Source: Tabrizicola_A sp964393035 (GTDB lineage: Bacteria > Pseudomonadota > Alphaproteobacteria > Rhodobacterales > Rhodobacteraceae). Taken from it: 64,000 bases of DNA. A program made the position numbers and the translations under genes. The notes beneath the pieces were generated by a model that saw nothing but the letters and a program-made list of their open reading frames with translations, was not told the DNA's origin and did not search any database. The stretch is from NCBI GenBank assembly GCA_964393035.1, contig CAYMRX010000009.1, positions 1 through 64,000 of the forward strand, given 5' to 3'. Below are positions 24,533-33,146 of this stretch, piece by piece (positions within the stretch are counted from its first letter, which is position 1; each line of letters begins with the position of its first letter).

Positions 24533-27500
24533 AGCCCATTCGGCTCTCGCTTCAGGCATTCGGTCCCTTCGCAACGACCGAAGTTGTGGATTTTCGATCA
24601 GCGATCGAAACTGGGTTGTTCGGAATCTACGGCCAGACCGGGGCGGGAAAATCGACGCTGTTCTCTGCAATGTCTTTTGCGCTCTTCGGGGCGCCAACCA
24701 GGACCGACCAAGAGCCACGTTCGCTGCGCTCGGATCATGCGGCGGCGGATCTGCCCACCGAAATCGAGTTTGTCTTCGAACTGGGCGCCAAGACCTATTT
24801 GATCCGCCGGCGCCCGGCGCAGGAGCGTCCGAAGGCGCGCGGTGAAGGGATAACCGAAGACGCAGCGGAAGCCTCGCTTTTCGATGTCACCGGGATCCCG
24901 ATCGATGCGCTCGCGCCGGGTCAGTCGGGCCGTGTCATCGCCGAGAAGAAGGTCTCTGTGGTTGGGCAACAGGTAGAGGAACTGCTGGGTTACGGCGCAG
25001 ATCAGTTTCGACAGATCGTTCTCTTGCCGCAAGGCAAGTTCGAGACGTTCCTCGCCGCAAAGACAGATGATCGGGTCAAGATATTGCGCGATCTCTTCGA
25101 CGTGACGATCTATCGCAATCTCGCCACCCGGTTGAAGGAAGAAGCCTCGGAGGCAGAACGGGCGTTGCGCGAGCAGCGTTCGCTGTACCTGGCACGGCTC
25201 CTGGAACGTGGCTTTGAAAGCGTCGACGCCCTGGAACTGGGGATTGCCGCTGCCGAATCTGAAGTCGACGCGAAACGGGGCCGTCAGCGTGTCGCGGAAG
25301 CGGCGAACGAAACCGCACGCAAAGTTCTGAACGAGGCCGAGCAGATTGAAAAAGCCTTTGCGGCTGTCGATAAGGCACGGCAGGCGCTTGACGATCTCGA
25401 AGCGAAAACGGGTGAAATCGACGCTTTGACGAGGCGGGTCGAGGCTGTCACGAATGCCTCGCAGGCGCGGGATCTCGAGTCGGCTTGGCACGATGCGACG
25501 CGGGACAGCCGCGGCGCGGCGAAAGCTGTAACTGAGGCGGCAGCGGATCTCGACAGGATGACCAAAGCCCGGCAGGACGCGGCACAGACACTCAGCACGG
25601 CCAAGGCCGACGCGGTGCGGCTTCAGAGGGTTCAGGCCGATCTGACGCGGTTGGAGGCGACAGAGACGCAGGTCGGGCAAGCTGCGCATTTGCAGGCGGC
25701 GTTTGACGACGCCGCGAGGACCGATGTCACCTCGAAAAAACTGTTCGCCGGGGCCGAGGGTGCGTGCAAAACGCTTCGCTCCCGGCGAGATGCGACCGAT
25801 CTGGAGCTCGAAGCTGCGCGCAAAGCCCAGGTGGTACGCGCTACGCTGACGGGCGAACTGGCCGAGGTTAACCGAGAACTGTCCAAAGCTAGGTCACATG
25901 CCAAGGCACAGGGGGAGGTCGCGAAGGCAGAAGGAGAGGTCGAAGCCGCAGAGAAGGACTTGGCGACGAGGACCGCAGCGGAAGAAGCCGCAGAGGCGGC
26001 CCTGACCGAAGCCGAGGCGCGGCTTTCACGCACGCAGGCGATCATCTTGGCGGAAAAGCTGGCCGAGGGCGTACCCTGTCCAGTTTGCGGCGCGCTCGAT
26101 CATCCCGTCCCGGCTCACGGCGTGCCCGAACAATCCGGTCTTACCGAGGCGTTCCGGAATGCTCAGGCCGAGGCGAAAAAAGCGTCCGAGGAGCGGGTTC
26201 GGGCTGAAAGTGAACTGGGCAATTGCCGGACGAGGCTGGAAGAAAAGAAGCGGGTGCTGGACGAACAGGAACAGCCCGGGCGCGGGCCTACGGAACTCGA
26301 GGCCGAAAAGGTGCGGCTTGATGGTGAACTCCTCGCACTTGGCGAGGCGGTCGATCTTGACACGATGGCGGAGCGGCTGGCAGGTCTCAAGCGCGAGCTG
26401 AAGAAAGCTGAGGTGGCCGAGGCCGAGGCGCGGGTTTCTGCAAGCAAGGCCGAGGCCGACCTCGCTGCGGCGCGGGCAACGCGCGATGCGGTGGTTAATG
26501 TCCTGCCGGAAGAGCTGCGCACACCTAAGGCAGTTGCAGAACGGCGCGCGTCTTTGTTGGGCGAACAAAAGCAACTCTACGAGGAGCTTGAGCTAGCCAC
26601 CGAGGTGGATCGCTCCGCAGGCGAAGCCCTCACCAGGGCGCAGGAGAAACAGGAGGCGGCGAGGCAGGCGCTCGAAGCACAGGAGCGGCGCGAGAAAGCG
26701 GCACGCCAGGCCTTCCTTGCCCGGCTGGCGGAAGCCAGATTGGATGAACCTCAATATGATGCCTGCAAGGCACATTTTCTGACGCTCAAAGCAGATCGCG
26801 AGACGGTGAGCGGACACCAAGAGGGCCTGATCGCCGCACGCACGACATTGCTGAACGCCAAGGGCGCCTGCGCTGATCGAGAGCGGCCGGACCTTACTCC
26901 GATAAAGGTGGCGCAGTCGGACGCCACGCAGTCCCTGAATTCCGCCAACGCGGCGCTGGCAGAAGCGAATGCCGCCATCGAGAGTTTGGTGAAGTTCAAG
27001 GCCTCGCTGGCTGACGCGCTCACCAGAACAGACGAACTGGAGGCCGGCACTGGGCCGCTCCGAGGGCTGGCCGATCTTGCCAATGGCAAGAACGATCTCA
27101 ACATGACGCTCGAAACCTTCGCCATTGCTGCCATGTTCGACCAAGTGCTCGAGGCGGCGAACATGCGGCTCGAGCCGATGACGCGCGGACGCTACCGGCT
27201 GGAGCGCGGCGTCGAGGCGTCGAGCGGACGCGGCAAGCGTGGGCTGGAGATCGAGGTCTTCGACGTCAACACCGGCAAGGCGCGCCCGACTGCGACCCTT
27301 TCCGGCGGAGAGACCTTCATCTCCGCACTTGCCTTGGCGCTTGGGCTCGCCGACGTGGTCGAGAGCCTGTCAGGCAAAATACGGATGGACACGATCTTCA
27401 TCGACGAAGGCTTTGGCAGCCTAGACTCCGAGAACGGAGCGGGCACGCTGGACCAAGTGCTTCAGGTTCTATCGGCCCTAACGAAGGGCAACCGGGCCGT

Positions 27501-27606
27501 GGGTCTGATATCGCATGTCGGGCTTGTGCAGGAGGCCATTCCACAAGGGTTCTATGTGCGCTCCACCCCTAGCGGAAGCCGTGTCGAGGAAAGAAGGGGG
27601 CTGTGA
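24529..27606 (+). CDS. sbcC: SMC-like ATPase SbcC (Rad50-type)
   Basis: A 1025-aa ATPase. Walker A GQTGAGKS is at residues 35-42. Long coiled coils flank the zinc hook CPVC at 517-520. The signature LSGGE is at 924-928, and Walker B ends in D959-E960 (IFIDEGFGSLD). It dimerises through the hook and drives DNA-end processing with SbcD. Size and complete motifs indicate an active protein. Its stop shares a base with the ATG of the following small gene, so that gene belongs to the same operon. Confidence 0.95.
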   Translation: MKPIRLSLQAFGPFATTEVVDFRSAIETGLFGIYGQTGAGKSTLFSAMSFALFGAPTRTDQEPRSLRSDHAAADLPTEIEFVFELGAKTYLIRRRPAQERPKARGEGITEDAAEASLFDVTGIPIDALAPGQSGRVIAEKKVSVVGQQVEELLGYGADQFRQIVLLPQGKFETFLAAKTDDRVKILRDLFDVTIYRNLATRLKEEASEAERALREQRSLYLARLLERGFESVDALELGIAAAESEVDAKRGRQRVAEAANETARKVLNEAEQIEKAFAAVDKARQALDDLEAKTGEIDALTRRVEAVTNASQARDLESAWHDATRDSRGAAKAVTEAAADLDRMTKARQDAAQTLSTAKADAVRLQRVQADLTRLEATETQVGQAAHLQAAFDDAARTDVTSKKLFAGAEGACKTLRSRRDATDLELEAARKAQVVRATLTGELAEVNRELSKARSHAKAQGEVAKAEGEVEAAEKDLATRTAAEEAAEAALTEAEARLSRTQAIILAEKLAEGVPCPVCGALDHPVPAHGVPEQSGLTEAFRNAQAEAKKASEERVRAESELGNCRTRLEEKKRVLDEQEQPGRGPTELEAEKVRLDGELLALGEAVDLDTMAERLAGLKRELKKAEVAEAEARVSASKAEADLAAARATRDAVVNVLPEELRTPKAVAERRASLLGEQKQLYEELELATEVDRSAGEALTRAQEKQEAARQALEAQERREKAARQAFLARLAEARLDEPQYDACKAHFLTLKADRETVSGHQEGLIAARTTLLNAKGACADRERPDLTPIKVAQSDATQSLNSANAALAEANAAIESLVKFKASLADALTRTDELEAGTGPLRGLADLANGKNDLNMTLETFAIAAMFDQVLEAANMRLEPMTRGRYRLERGVEASSGRGKRGLEIEVFDVNTGKARPTATLSGGETFISALALALGLADVVESLSGKIRMDTIFIDEGFGSLDSENGAGTLDQVLQVLSALTKGNRAVGLISHVGLVQEAIPQGFYVRSTPSGSRVEERRGL

Positions 27607-27911
27607 TGAGAGATAGGTGGCACTTCCGGAGGGCTCATGCCCGCCGACTACGGACGGGACGGACCATCTCTGTCTGTGGCGGCTGGGTGTTCCAAGGTGA
27701 ATGCGTAAGCGGCAATGGCACCTCCTTCAAGCGAGCTTGTCCCGTATGCGGTGCCCTGATCGTGAGCGTTGGCATGCCGAAAGGCGGGTGGGTGCATTTC
27801 GAGGGAGGTGAAGGTCTAAATCGAATAAAACACCCCTGCCTGCACCTCGGCGAAGGACTAAGCAGGCGGCGAGATGGAATTACCCCAGATCTGTTCGAGA
27901 TAGGGCTGTAG
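27606..27911 (+). CDS. Small zinc-ribbon protein coupled to sbcC
   Basis: A 101-aa protein whose ATG overlaps the sbcC stop (TGATG). It has CPVCGA around residues 45-50, then GGWVHFEG and KHPCLH. This matches a recurring pattern in hypothetical proteins (CPxCGA, GG-V-F, KHPC) that should bind one zinc. The first 25 residues are very basic. Translational coupling suggests that it works with SbcCD, perhaps as a DNA-binding accessory subunit; this is inference. Confidence 0.65.
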   Translation: MRDRWHFRRAHARRLRTGRTISVCGGWVFQGECVSGNGTSFKRACPVCGALIVSVGMPKGGWVHFEGGEGLNRIKHPCLHLGEGLSRRRDGITPDLFEIGL

Positions 27912-28003
27912 TTTTGAATTTGTCATCGTGGAGCTTGCGGATAGTTCGCCCAAACCCCACATCTAGAATCTAAATGCAATACACATACTACATGGAGATA
28001 AAT

Positions 28004-28252
28004 ATGCCTACCAATCGTAAAGGCACTTCAAGCAAGGTCGCATCGCTGGCGGCAGACACCCTGTTCAAGCCAGGCTCATCGCAGATCGCCCGGAGGCTCG
28101 CCGGTTCGGCGTTGTCGCAGTCGAATACGAAGCGGCAAACGGGCGCCGAAATGGAAGACCTCGCGTCAAAAGTGCTTCGCAGCGATCGCTACTCTGAAAA
28201 GACGAAGACGCTTGCCGGTTCGGTCCTGTCCCAGTCGAATAAGAAGCGCTGA
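28004..28252 (+). CDS. Small basic protein with internal repeats
   Basis: An 82-aa protein from ATG 28004, preceded by GGAG at 27994-27997. It contains two copies of LAGS(A/V)LSQSN(T/K)KR, at about residues 37-49 and at the C-terminus, plus related helices (SKVASLAADTLF, ASKVLRSDRYS). The family of small proteins with SxAGSALSQ motifs is familiar in proteobacteria, but I know no defined function. It lies alone between the sbcDC and TIR units. Confidence 0.65.
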   Translation: MPTNRKGTSSKVASLAADTLFKPGSSQIARRLAGSALSQSNTKRQTGAEMEDLASKVLRSDRYSEKTKTLAGSVLSQSNKKR

Positions 28253-28380
28253 TTTCGGCCAGTAAAGCATTGGGCCTGGGGACCGGCGCTGCGGCGCGGT
28301 TCGTCGTTTTTTGTTGTGTGACGCCTCTGAACTGGCAGTGGCATGAATCGAACAAACGTAGAGCATATTGAGTTGAGCAA

Positions 28381-29322
28381 ATGCGAGCATTCATCTCCTA
28401 TTCCCATCACGACAAGGCAACACTTGACCGGCTGCACGTACACCTCAAGAACCTGACTCGGGGTGGGCATATTGAAACGTGGTATGACCGGGACATCCTT
28501 GCAGGCAGCGATCTGAATGCCGAAATTGCACGGGAACTGGAGGCGGCTGACCTTTTCCTGCTCTTGGTAAGTCCCGACTTCATTGCGTCTGACTACTGTG
28601 TCGAGCGCGAAATGAAGCGGGCCCTCGAACGCCATGCCGCGGGGGCGGCCCGTGTGGTCCCCATCATCGTGGAAGAATGCGACTGGAAGGCGATGGGTGA
28701 GTTGCGTCAACTCAAAGCGGTGCCGACAGATGGCCAAGCCATTAGCGAATGGGCCAACGCGAACACTGCCTACCTAAACGTAGTGCAGGAACTGCGCCGC
28801 ATCATTGAAGCTGATGGCTTACCTGCAACCGTGGCAACGGCAACCCCTGAGCCAGTTGCCGTGCGCCCCGCCACTACCCGATATCGTGCAAAACGGCAGT
28901 TCGACCAGATCGACAAAAGTGACTTCCGCGATGCTGCCTTTGTCATCATCAAAGATTACTTCCGGCGCGCAACCATGGAAATCGACTCGATTGAGGGGCT
29001 GCGGGGTCGTTTCGTGGATAGGGGCGCGACCTCGTTCGGGGCCACAATCGTGAATGGCGGCCATCGAAACGGTACTGCCCACATCACAGTACACTGTCGG
29101 AATTCGTACGTCGCTATGGGTGACATCTACTACTCGTTCAGCGAAAACGCAGGCGATAACACGGCAAACGGCGGTTTCAACGTTTCGGCAGATGACTATG
29201 AGCAGTTCCTGGTCCGGACCATTAATATCTTCGGCAAATCCGACGAGCGGCTGGCGCCAGAGCGAGCAGCTGAGGTGCTCTGGAACGAGTTCATAGGCAA
29301 CGCGGGCATCGCATATGACTGA
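28381..29322 (+). CDS. TIR-domain protein with unknown C-terminal domain
   Basis: A 313-aa protein. Residues 1-140 form a TIR domain: FISYSHHDK, then WYDRDILAGSD, SPDFIASDYC, and the probable catalytic Glu in VEREM (E77). The domain ends near ISEWANANTAY. Bacterial TIR domains cleave NAD and act as effectors or signal producers in anti-phage defence. A linker of about 30 residues leads to a C-terminal domain (about 180-313) with FRRATMEIDSIEG and many aromatic residues, which I do not recognise and which may sense a trigger. It overlaps the next small gene by eight bases. Confidence 0.8.
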   Translation: MRAFISYSHHDKATLDRLHVHLKNLTRGGHIETWYDRDILAGSDLNAEIARELEAADLFLLLVSPDFIASDYCVEREMKRALERHAAGAARVVPIIVEECDWKAMGELRQLKAVPTDGQAISEWANANTAYLNVVQELRRIIEADGLPATVATATPEPVAVRPATTRYRAKRQFDQIDKSDFRDAAFVIIKDYFRRATMEIDSIEGLRGRFVDRGATSFGATIVNGGHRNGTAHITVHCRNSYVAMGDIYYSFSENAGDNTANGGFNVSADDYEQFLVRTINIFGKSDERLAPERAAEVLWNEFIGNAGIAYD

Positions 29323-29479
29323 GCGCGTTCACTTCCGGTGCAACAACTGTGGGCATCGCTTCGAAACCGAAGTGCTTGACGAGGACGAGCGTCGCGAGGC
29401 CCATCGCGAAAAACGTCCAACCAACGCAGTACATTGCCCTCAATGTCACCGTAAAGATATTCGGCGAGGCTTGGAATAA
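29315..29479 (+). CDS. 54-aa zinc-ribbon protein overlapping the TIR gene
   Basis: A small gene starting at ATG 29315 inside the end of the TIR gene. It encodes FRCNNCGHRFE near the N-terminus and HCPQCHRKDI near the C-terminus, two CxxC pairs that should form a zinc ribbon. The centre is charged (DEDERREAHREKR). The overlap and the well-formed metal site support a real gene despite its size. It probably acts with the TIR protein, for example as a partner or nucleic-acid binder; this is inference. Confidence 0.7.
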   Translation: MTERVHFRCNNCGHRFETEVLDEDERREAHREKRPTNAVHCPQCHRKDIRRGLE

Positions 29480-29509
29480 CCGCCTTTAGGCGAAAGCACA
29501 TACTCGCTA

Positions 29510-31333
29510 TCACCGTTCCCAGTCATTCTCACCTCGAGTAGGAGGCGAAGCAAGCAGCCGCTCAGCGTGCCGTGCCTCTTTCAATGCCAGCCCAAACGCC
29601 ACATGCGACTTCGCCGCGGAAACAACCGCCCGCGCGATCCACTGCCGCTGGCCAGCATCCTCGAAATCCCGTTCCAACGCTTCTGTCCGCCCGCTGGCGA
29701 GTTCCGCCACAACCCCTTTCCCATACCGCTGACGCAGCTCTTCAGCGAAGCGCTCCGCATGAGCATCTCCCCGGAACTCGACCTTGCCATCTGCCTGCAT
29801 GATGCGGCCCATCGACCCGAGGGCGCGCAGCAACCGGTCGTTCTCATAGACTGCCTCACGCGTTCGAGCGTGATCGATCAGCTTGGCTGCCGCTTCGTAG
29901 AAACCTTCAAGATCATCAACGACTTTCCGACTCTTCTTCGGAACCCGAAGATCGGCACGCGTCCACCCAGACAAGGCCAACAAGTCACTGCGCACCCAGT
30001 CGCGCTCTTCCCAGGCATTGGCGGCCCCTGTTTCCAGCCGCTCGGCCATGCGATCACCGCTGAGACCCAAGGAAACTGCTTTGCCGACGATGTCCGTTTT
30101 CAGCCGGTCGGCGACACCTGGCTGCAGATCAACAGCCTCCCTACCCTGTATCAGGCGGTCACCTTCAAGTCCCGTTCCATAGAGTTTGGTCTGCGGCAGC
30201 ATCTGCAAAAGTTGCGCACCTCTCGCATCGCCCAAGCCTTTGGCGATATCGATAGCATAGCCATAAAGCTCGTCCCGCATAACCTTGCGCTCGGCGACGG
30301 GCATCTTTCGGATCTTGCCCTCCGCCTCAGCCATCCATCCGCTGAAATGCCGTTCCAGATCGGCTCGCTCCGTTGTGGCCACTTCACCCGGAAACGGCTG
30401 CAACACCCCGCCGCGCCGCAGGGCTTCTTCTGCCTTGGCAATCTTCTGGCCAATCTCCGGCAAACCCGTCAGCGCCGCCACATGGCTCAGACTGCGCATG
30501 GCATCCGCCGTGCGCGCCATCGTCGCCATGGCATCCTCGAGCGCTTTGCCTTCACGCTGCCGTTCTTCCGGGGCCCGGCCCTCGGCACGCGCCCGCTCAA
30601 TCTCTGCCCGTGATGGCCCATAGGTCAGCAAGCCGCGCTCGGCGCGCGAAGTGGCATCCAGGAACACGCCTCCTTCGGCCGCGATTGCCACCATGCGCTG
30701 CTTCATGACCTCTAGATTGAAGGCATGCTCTTTGGCCATGAAGAACCAGCTGTCGTTCACCGTGCCCCGGTTGTTGATGACCATGTGGACATGCGGGTGG
30801 GCCTTGTCGGTGTGCAGGGCAGCGACATAGGACCAGACATCATCCTGATGCTCGCCCGACTGGAACATCTCGAAGGCCCAAGCCTCGGCGATCAGCTTTG
30901 CCTTCTCTGCCCGGACATGGGACGGGAAGCTCATCAGCAAATGGGTGGTGTGGCCGTTCTTCGGCGAACCGCGCCAATCCTCAACCCAGTCGCCTACGAT
31001 CTCGTTGCGCTCGTCCTTGGTCAGACCCTTGGCGTCGGCATCCAGCACGACCCCGTTGCCGAAGATTGAGGCCGACTTCGAGAACAGGTAGTCCATCTGG
31101 GCGGCCAACTCCTTGGCGTTCGCCGTCCCGCCCTTGCCGATTTTCTTTAGAACTGCCGCGTTCGATCCCAGCGAGAACCGCCACAGCTGGCTGGCCCGGG
31201 TCGAGAAACTAAATCCGCGCTTGGGCGAGGACGAGCCGCCCGCCTTCACCTTGCCCTGCTGCGGCCGCAGGAAGTTGATCTCCCCGAGAACAGCCTCTGC
31301 CAGCCCGATGGGACGCGACCCAAGCTTAATCAT
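29510..31333 (-). CDS. virD2: VirD2-like relaxase
   Basis: A 607-aa relaxase that nicks oriT and is carried into the recipient with the DNA. ATG 31333 is chosen because the family begins MIKLGSRPIGL; a longer frame exists. The metal-binding histidines are in HTTHLLMSFP and HPHVHMVINNRG (the HxH of motif III). Residues of about 433-600 match the C-terminal region of the 727-aa protein encoded beside virD4, likely a region used for transfer or coupling. It overlaps mobC by eight bases. Confidence 0.9.
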   Translation of the reverse strand: MIKLGSRPIGLAEAVLGEINFLRPQQGKVKAGGSSSPKRGFSFSTRASQLWRFSLGSNAAVLKKIGKGGTANAKELAAQMDYLFSKSASIFGNGVVLDADAKGLTKDERNEIVGDWVEDWRGSPKNGHTTHLLMSFPSHVRAEKAKLIAEAWAFEMFQSGEHQDDVWSYVAALHTDKAHPHVHMVINNRGTVNDSWFFMAKEHAFNLEVMKQRMVAIAAEGGVFLDATSRAERGLLTYGPSRAEIERARAEGRAPEERQREGKALEDAMATMARTADAMRSLSHVAALTGLPEIGQKIAKAEEALRRGGVLQPFPGEVATTERADLERHFSGWMAEAEGKIRKMPVAERKVMRDELYGYAIDIAKGLGDARGAQLLQMLPQTKLYGTGLEGDRLIQGREAVDLQPGVADRLKTDIVGKAVSLGLSGDRMAERLETGAANAWEERDWVRSDLLALSGWTRADLRVPKKSRKVVDDLEGFYEAAAKLIDHARTREAVYENDRLLRALGSMGRIMQADGKVEFRGDAHAERFAEELRQRYGKGVVAELASGRTEALERDFEDAGQRQWIARAVVSAAKSHVAFGLALKEARHAERLLASPPTRGENDWER

Positions 31334-31883
31334 GGCGCGCACCCTCCTGAGCCTCGACAAACTTGCGGAACAGCGCCACGCCCTGCCGTCGGCGTTCGGC
31401 AACGACTTGGCTTAGCGCCTTCGCCACCATCGGCAGCGACCGCCGCAACTCATCCACCGATGCCCACTGTGCCTTGACCATCGGCGCCCTGCCCCGGTTC
31501 GCAGCCAGAGCAATCTGGTTCACGTTGGTGCCGATCTTGCCCAACTCGTAGCGGATTTCCTCCAGCTTGGCGCTGTCCTCCCGGCTGAACTCGAGAAAAC
31601 CTGACGCCATCCGCACCACTGATCGCACCCCGTCCGACCGGGATTTCGCGCCAAGCTGGGTGCAGAGCGCATCGAAGGCGTGGAGCTCTTCGGCAGGCAA
31701 ACGGCAGCTCACGACCTGGCCCTTGTCCGCCGACCGAGGCCGTCCGCGTCCACCGACTTGCTGCACCGCAGAATCAGAAACTTCATTGTCGACACCCGTC
31801 AAAACCTTGGACCGAGATTTAAGTCTTGTTTCGCGAGGATCTGATTTTACCGCCAACTTCTGCCACCGATTATTTGTAGACAC
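31326..31883 (-). CDS. mobC: Mobilization accessory protein MobC-like
   Basis: A 185-aa basic protein with a GTG start at 31883. The central part VVSCRLPAEELHAFDALC has a ribbon-helix-helix look, and the C-terminal part (LEEIRYELGKIGTNVNQIALAANRG) is the conserved MobC segment. Such proteins help the relaxase open oriT. The stop region overlaps the relaxase start, and the gene lies directly downstream of the candidate oriT on the same strand, as expected for a mobilization unit. Confidence 0.85.
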   Translation of the reverse strand: MSTNNRWQKLAVKSDPRETRLKSRSKVLTGVDNEVSDSAVQQVGGRGRPRSADKGQVVSCRLPAEELHAFDALCTQLGAKSRSDGVRSVVRMASGFLEFSREDSAKLEEIRYELGKIGTNVNQIALAANRGRAPMVKAQWASVDELRRSLPMVAKALSQVVAERRRQGVALFRKFVEAQEGARHD

Positions 31884-31931
31884 ATCGCATTTCCTGCCAC
31901 TCTTCCTACCCCTTCCTTCACCTCCCTTTCA

Positions 31932-31972
31932 AGCACAATCTAAGCGCGATTTATGCTCTTGCAGATTGTGCT
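31932..31972. other. Candidate origin of transfer (oriT) with inverted repeat
   Basis: Perfect 10-bp inverted arms AGCACAATCT (31932-31941) and AGATTGTGCT (31963-31972) surround a 21-base spacer that begins AAGCGCGATTT. The stretch CTAAGCGCGA at the left arm resembles the TAAGTGCG nick region of IncQ-type origins. It lies about 50 bases upstream of mobC and the relaxase gene, the usual oriT location. The nick site is inferred from resemblance only. Confidence 0.5.
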
Positions 31973-32232
31973 GACCTTGGGTAACTCCCCCGCCACCGAA
32001 TGCGTTTCGCTGATCACGCAACACACAAGGTGAGATAGGGATGGTGCAACATCAGCGATGTGGCCAGAGGTGGATTTCCCTTGTGAATATGGGCCTAAAG
32101 CCTTGTTTTGTTTACTATGCGGAGCCTGTGGTTCAGTGTTCGGGTTCCGGAGAAAGGAAGTGTGGGATGCGTCTTGTGGCATCAGGGATGTGTGTTCGGG
32201 GTTCCGCCCTGTGATACACGCATTGCGCGATC

Positions 32233-32380
32233 AGATAAAAGACATACGCATCCAGTAATCAGACAAATGATTAAAGAGGCGCGCTTCACGCAATAAGAAT
32301 TGCGTGAGCCGGTTTCTGATATCCGCAGTCGAAGTTCAGATTTAAGCGATGTGAGTTAAGATAAAAGATTTACGCGATCC
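32233..32380. repeat. Direct and inverted repeats upstream of the virC1-like gene
   Basis: A direct repeat of about 21 bases (AGATAAAAGA followed by TACGC(G)ATCC) occurs at 32233-32253 and 32359-32380. Between the copies is a perfect hairpin, TCACGCAAT at 32286-32294 and ATTGCGTGA at 32299-32307, with a 4-base loop. The region has no gene and is AT-richer than its surroundings. It may be a partition or transfer-enhancer site bound by the adjacent VirC1/VirC2-like proteins. Confidence 0.45.
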
Positions 32381-32420
32381 GCATTGTGAGAAACGCAATC
32401 GGTAAAGTGAGGAAGGTGGT

Positions 32421-33146
32421 ATGGGTTACGGGATACGTGTTGTGTTGGTGATGAACCGCAAGGGGGGATCGGGCAAGAGCACCCTCTGTCGCGCCTTGGC
32501 TTCTGCTGCGGCTTCAAATGGCGAGACGGTGACGATCTTCGATACCGATGCCTCAAAGTCCTGCCTCAAGTGGATGCAGGCGGGAAAGGAAGCAGGCAAC
32601 TGGTCTCCCTTGGTTGAAGTGATCCACACCCTGGATGCCCACCGGGTGGCAGAAGCCATCGGGCAGATCTACGAGCAACCCGATCAAGAGCACCTCATCC
32701 TGATCGACACCTTCGGCGGTGGATCAGAAGCGCAGGATGTTCTGGCGGTCGCGGCGCACCGGATCATCTGCCCGATGATGCTGTCGCGGGGCGATCTGAG
32801 TGAGACGCTGGAAACCGCCAACTGGTACCTGAAGCTGCGTGGTCGGGTGGAAAAGCCGGGCGAACTTGCCGGGTTTTCTGTGTTGCTCAACCGGGTGCCT
32901 GTGCGGGTGTCAGAGACCGAGCGGGCGGTGGCTGAAGAGCTGTTTCAGTCCTTGCCTGCCCTTGAGACCTATCTTGGCAGCCGTGCCGCTTATGTTCGGA
33001 TGGACAGAGAAGGGCTTCTCGGGGTGATCGCGGACAAGACGCCGAACCGAGCGCTTGCGGCACATGTCCAGAGTGCCATGAAGGAGGCAGGGGAGCTTCT
33101 GGAGGAGATCGACCAGCTGATCCTCAACCCGGTGGAGGTCGCATGA
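32421..33146 (+). CDS. virC1: ParA/VirC1-like ATPase
   Basis: A 241-aa P-loop ATPase of the ParA/MinD group with the deviant Walker A KGGSGKST near residue 13 and FDTDASKSC after it, then LIDTFGGGSEAQDV. In Agrobacterium VirC1 stimulates relaxosome assembly and brings the transfer intermediate to the cell pole; length and neighbours fit this better than a partition ParA, although that is not excluded. The stop overlaps the next start by four bases. Confidence 0.75.
   Translation: MGYGIRVVLVMNRKGGSGKSTLCRALASAAASNGETVTIFDTDASKSCLKWMQAGKEAGNWSPLVEVIHTLDAHRVAEAIGQIYEQPDQEHLILIDTFGGGSEAQDVLAVAAHRIICPMMLSRGDLSETLETANWYLKLRGRVEKPGELAGFSVLLNRVPVRVSETERAVAEELFQSLPALETYLGSRAAYVRMDREGLLGVIADKTPNRALAAHVQSAMKEAGELLEEIDQLILNPVEVA

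Noticed and set aside
29567..30613. Long open frame on the plus strand (348 codons)
   Set aside because: It runs opposite the relaxase gene, has no ribosome site and an amino-acid composition typical of an antisense frame in GC-rich DNA.
32421..33146. Plasmid partition ParA with parS repeats
   Set aside because: It was not called because the neighbours are mobilization genes and a VirC2-like protein, and no ParB or replication gene is adjacent; it remains an alternative.
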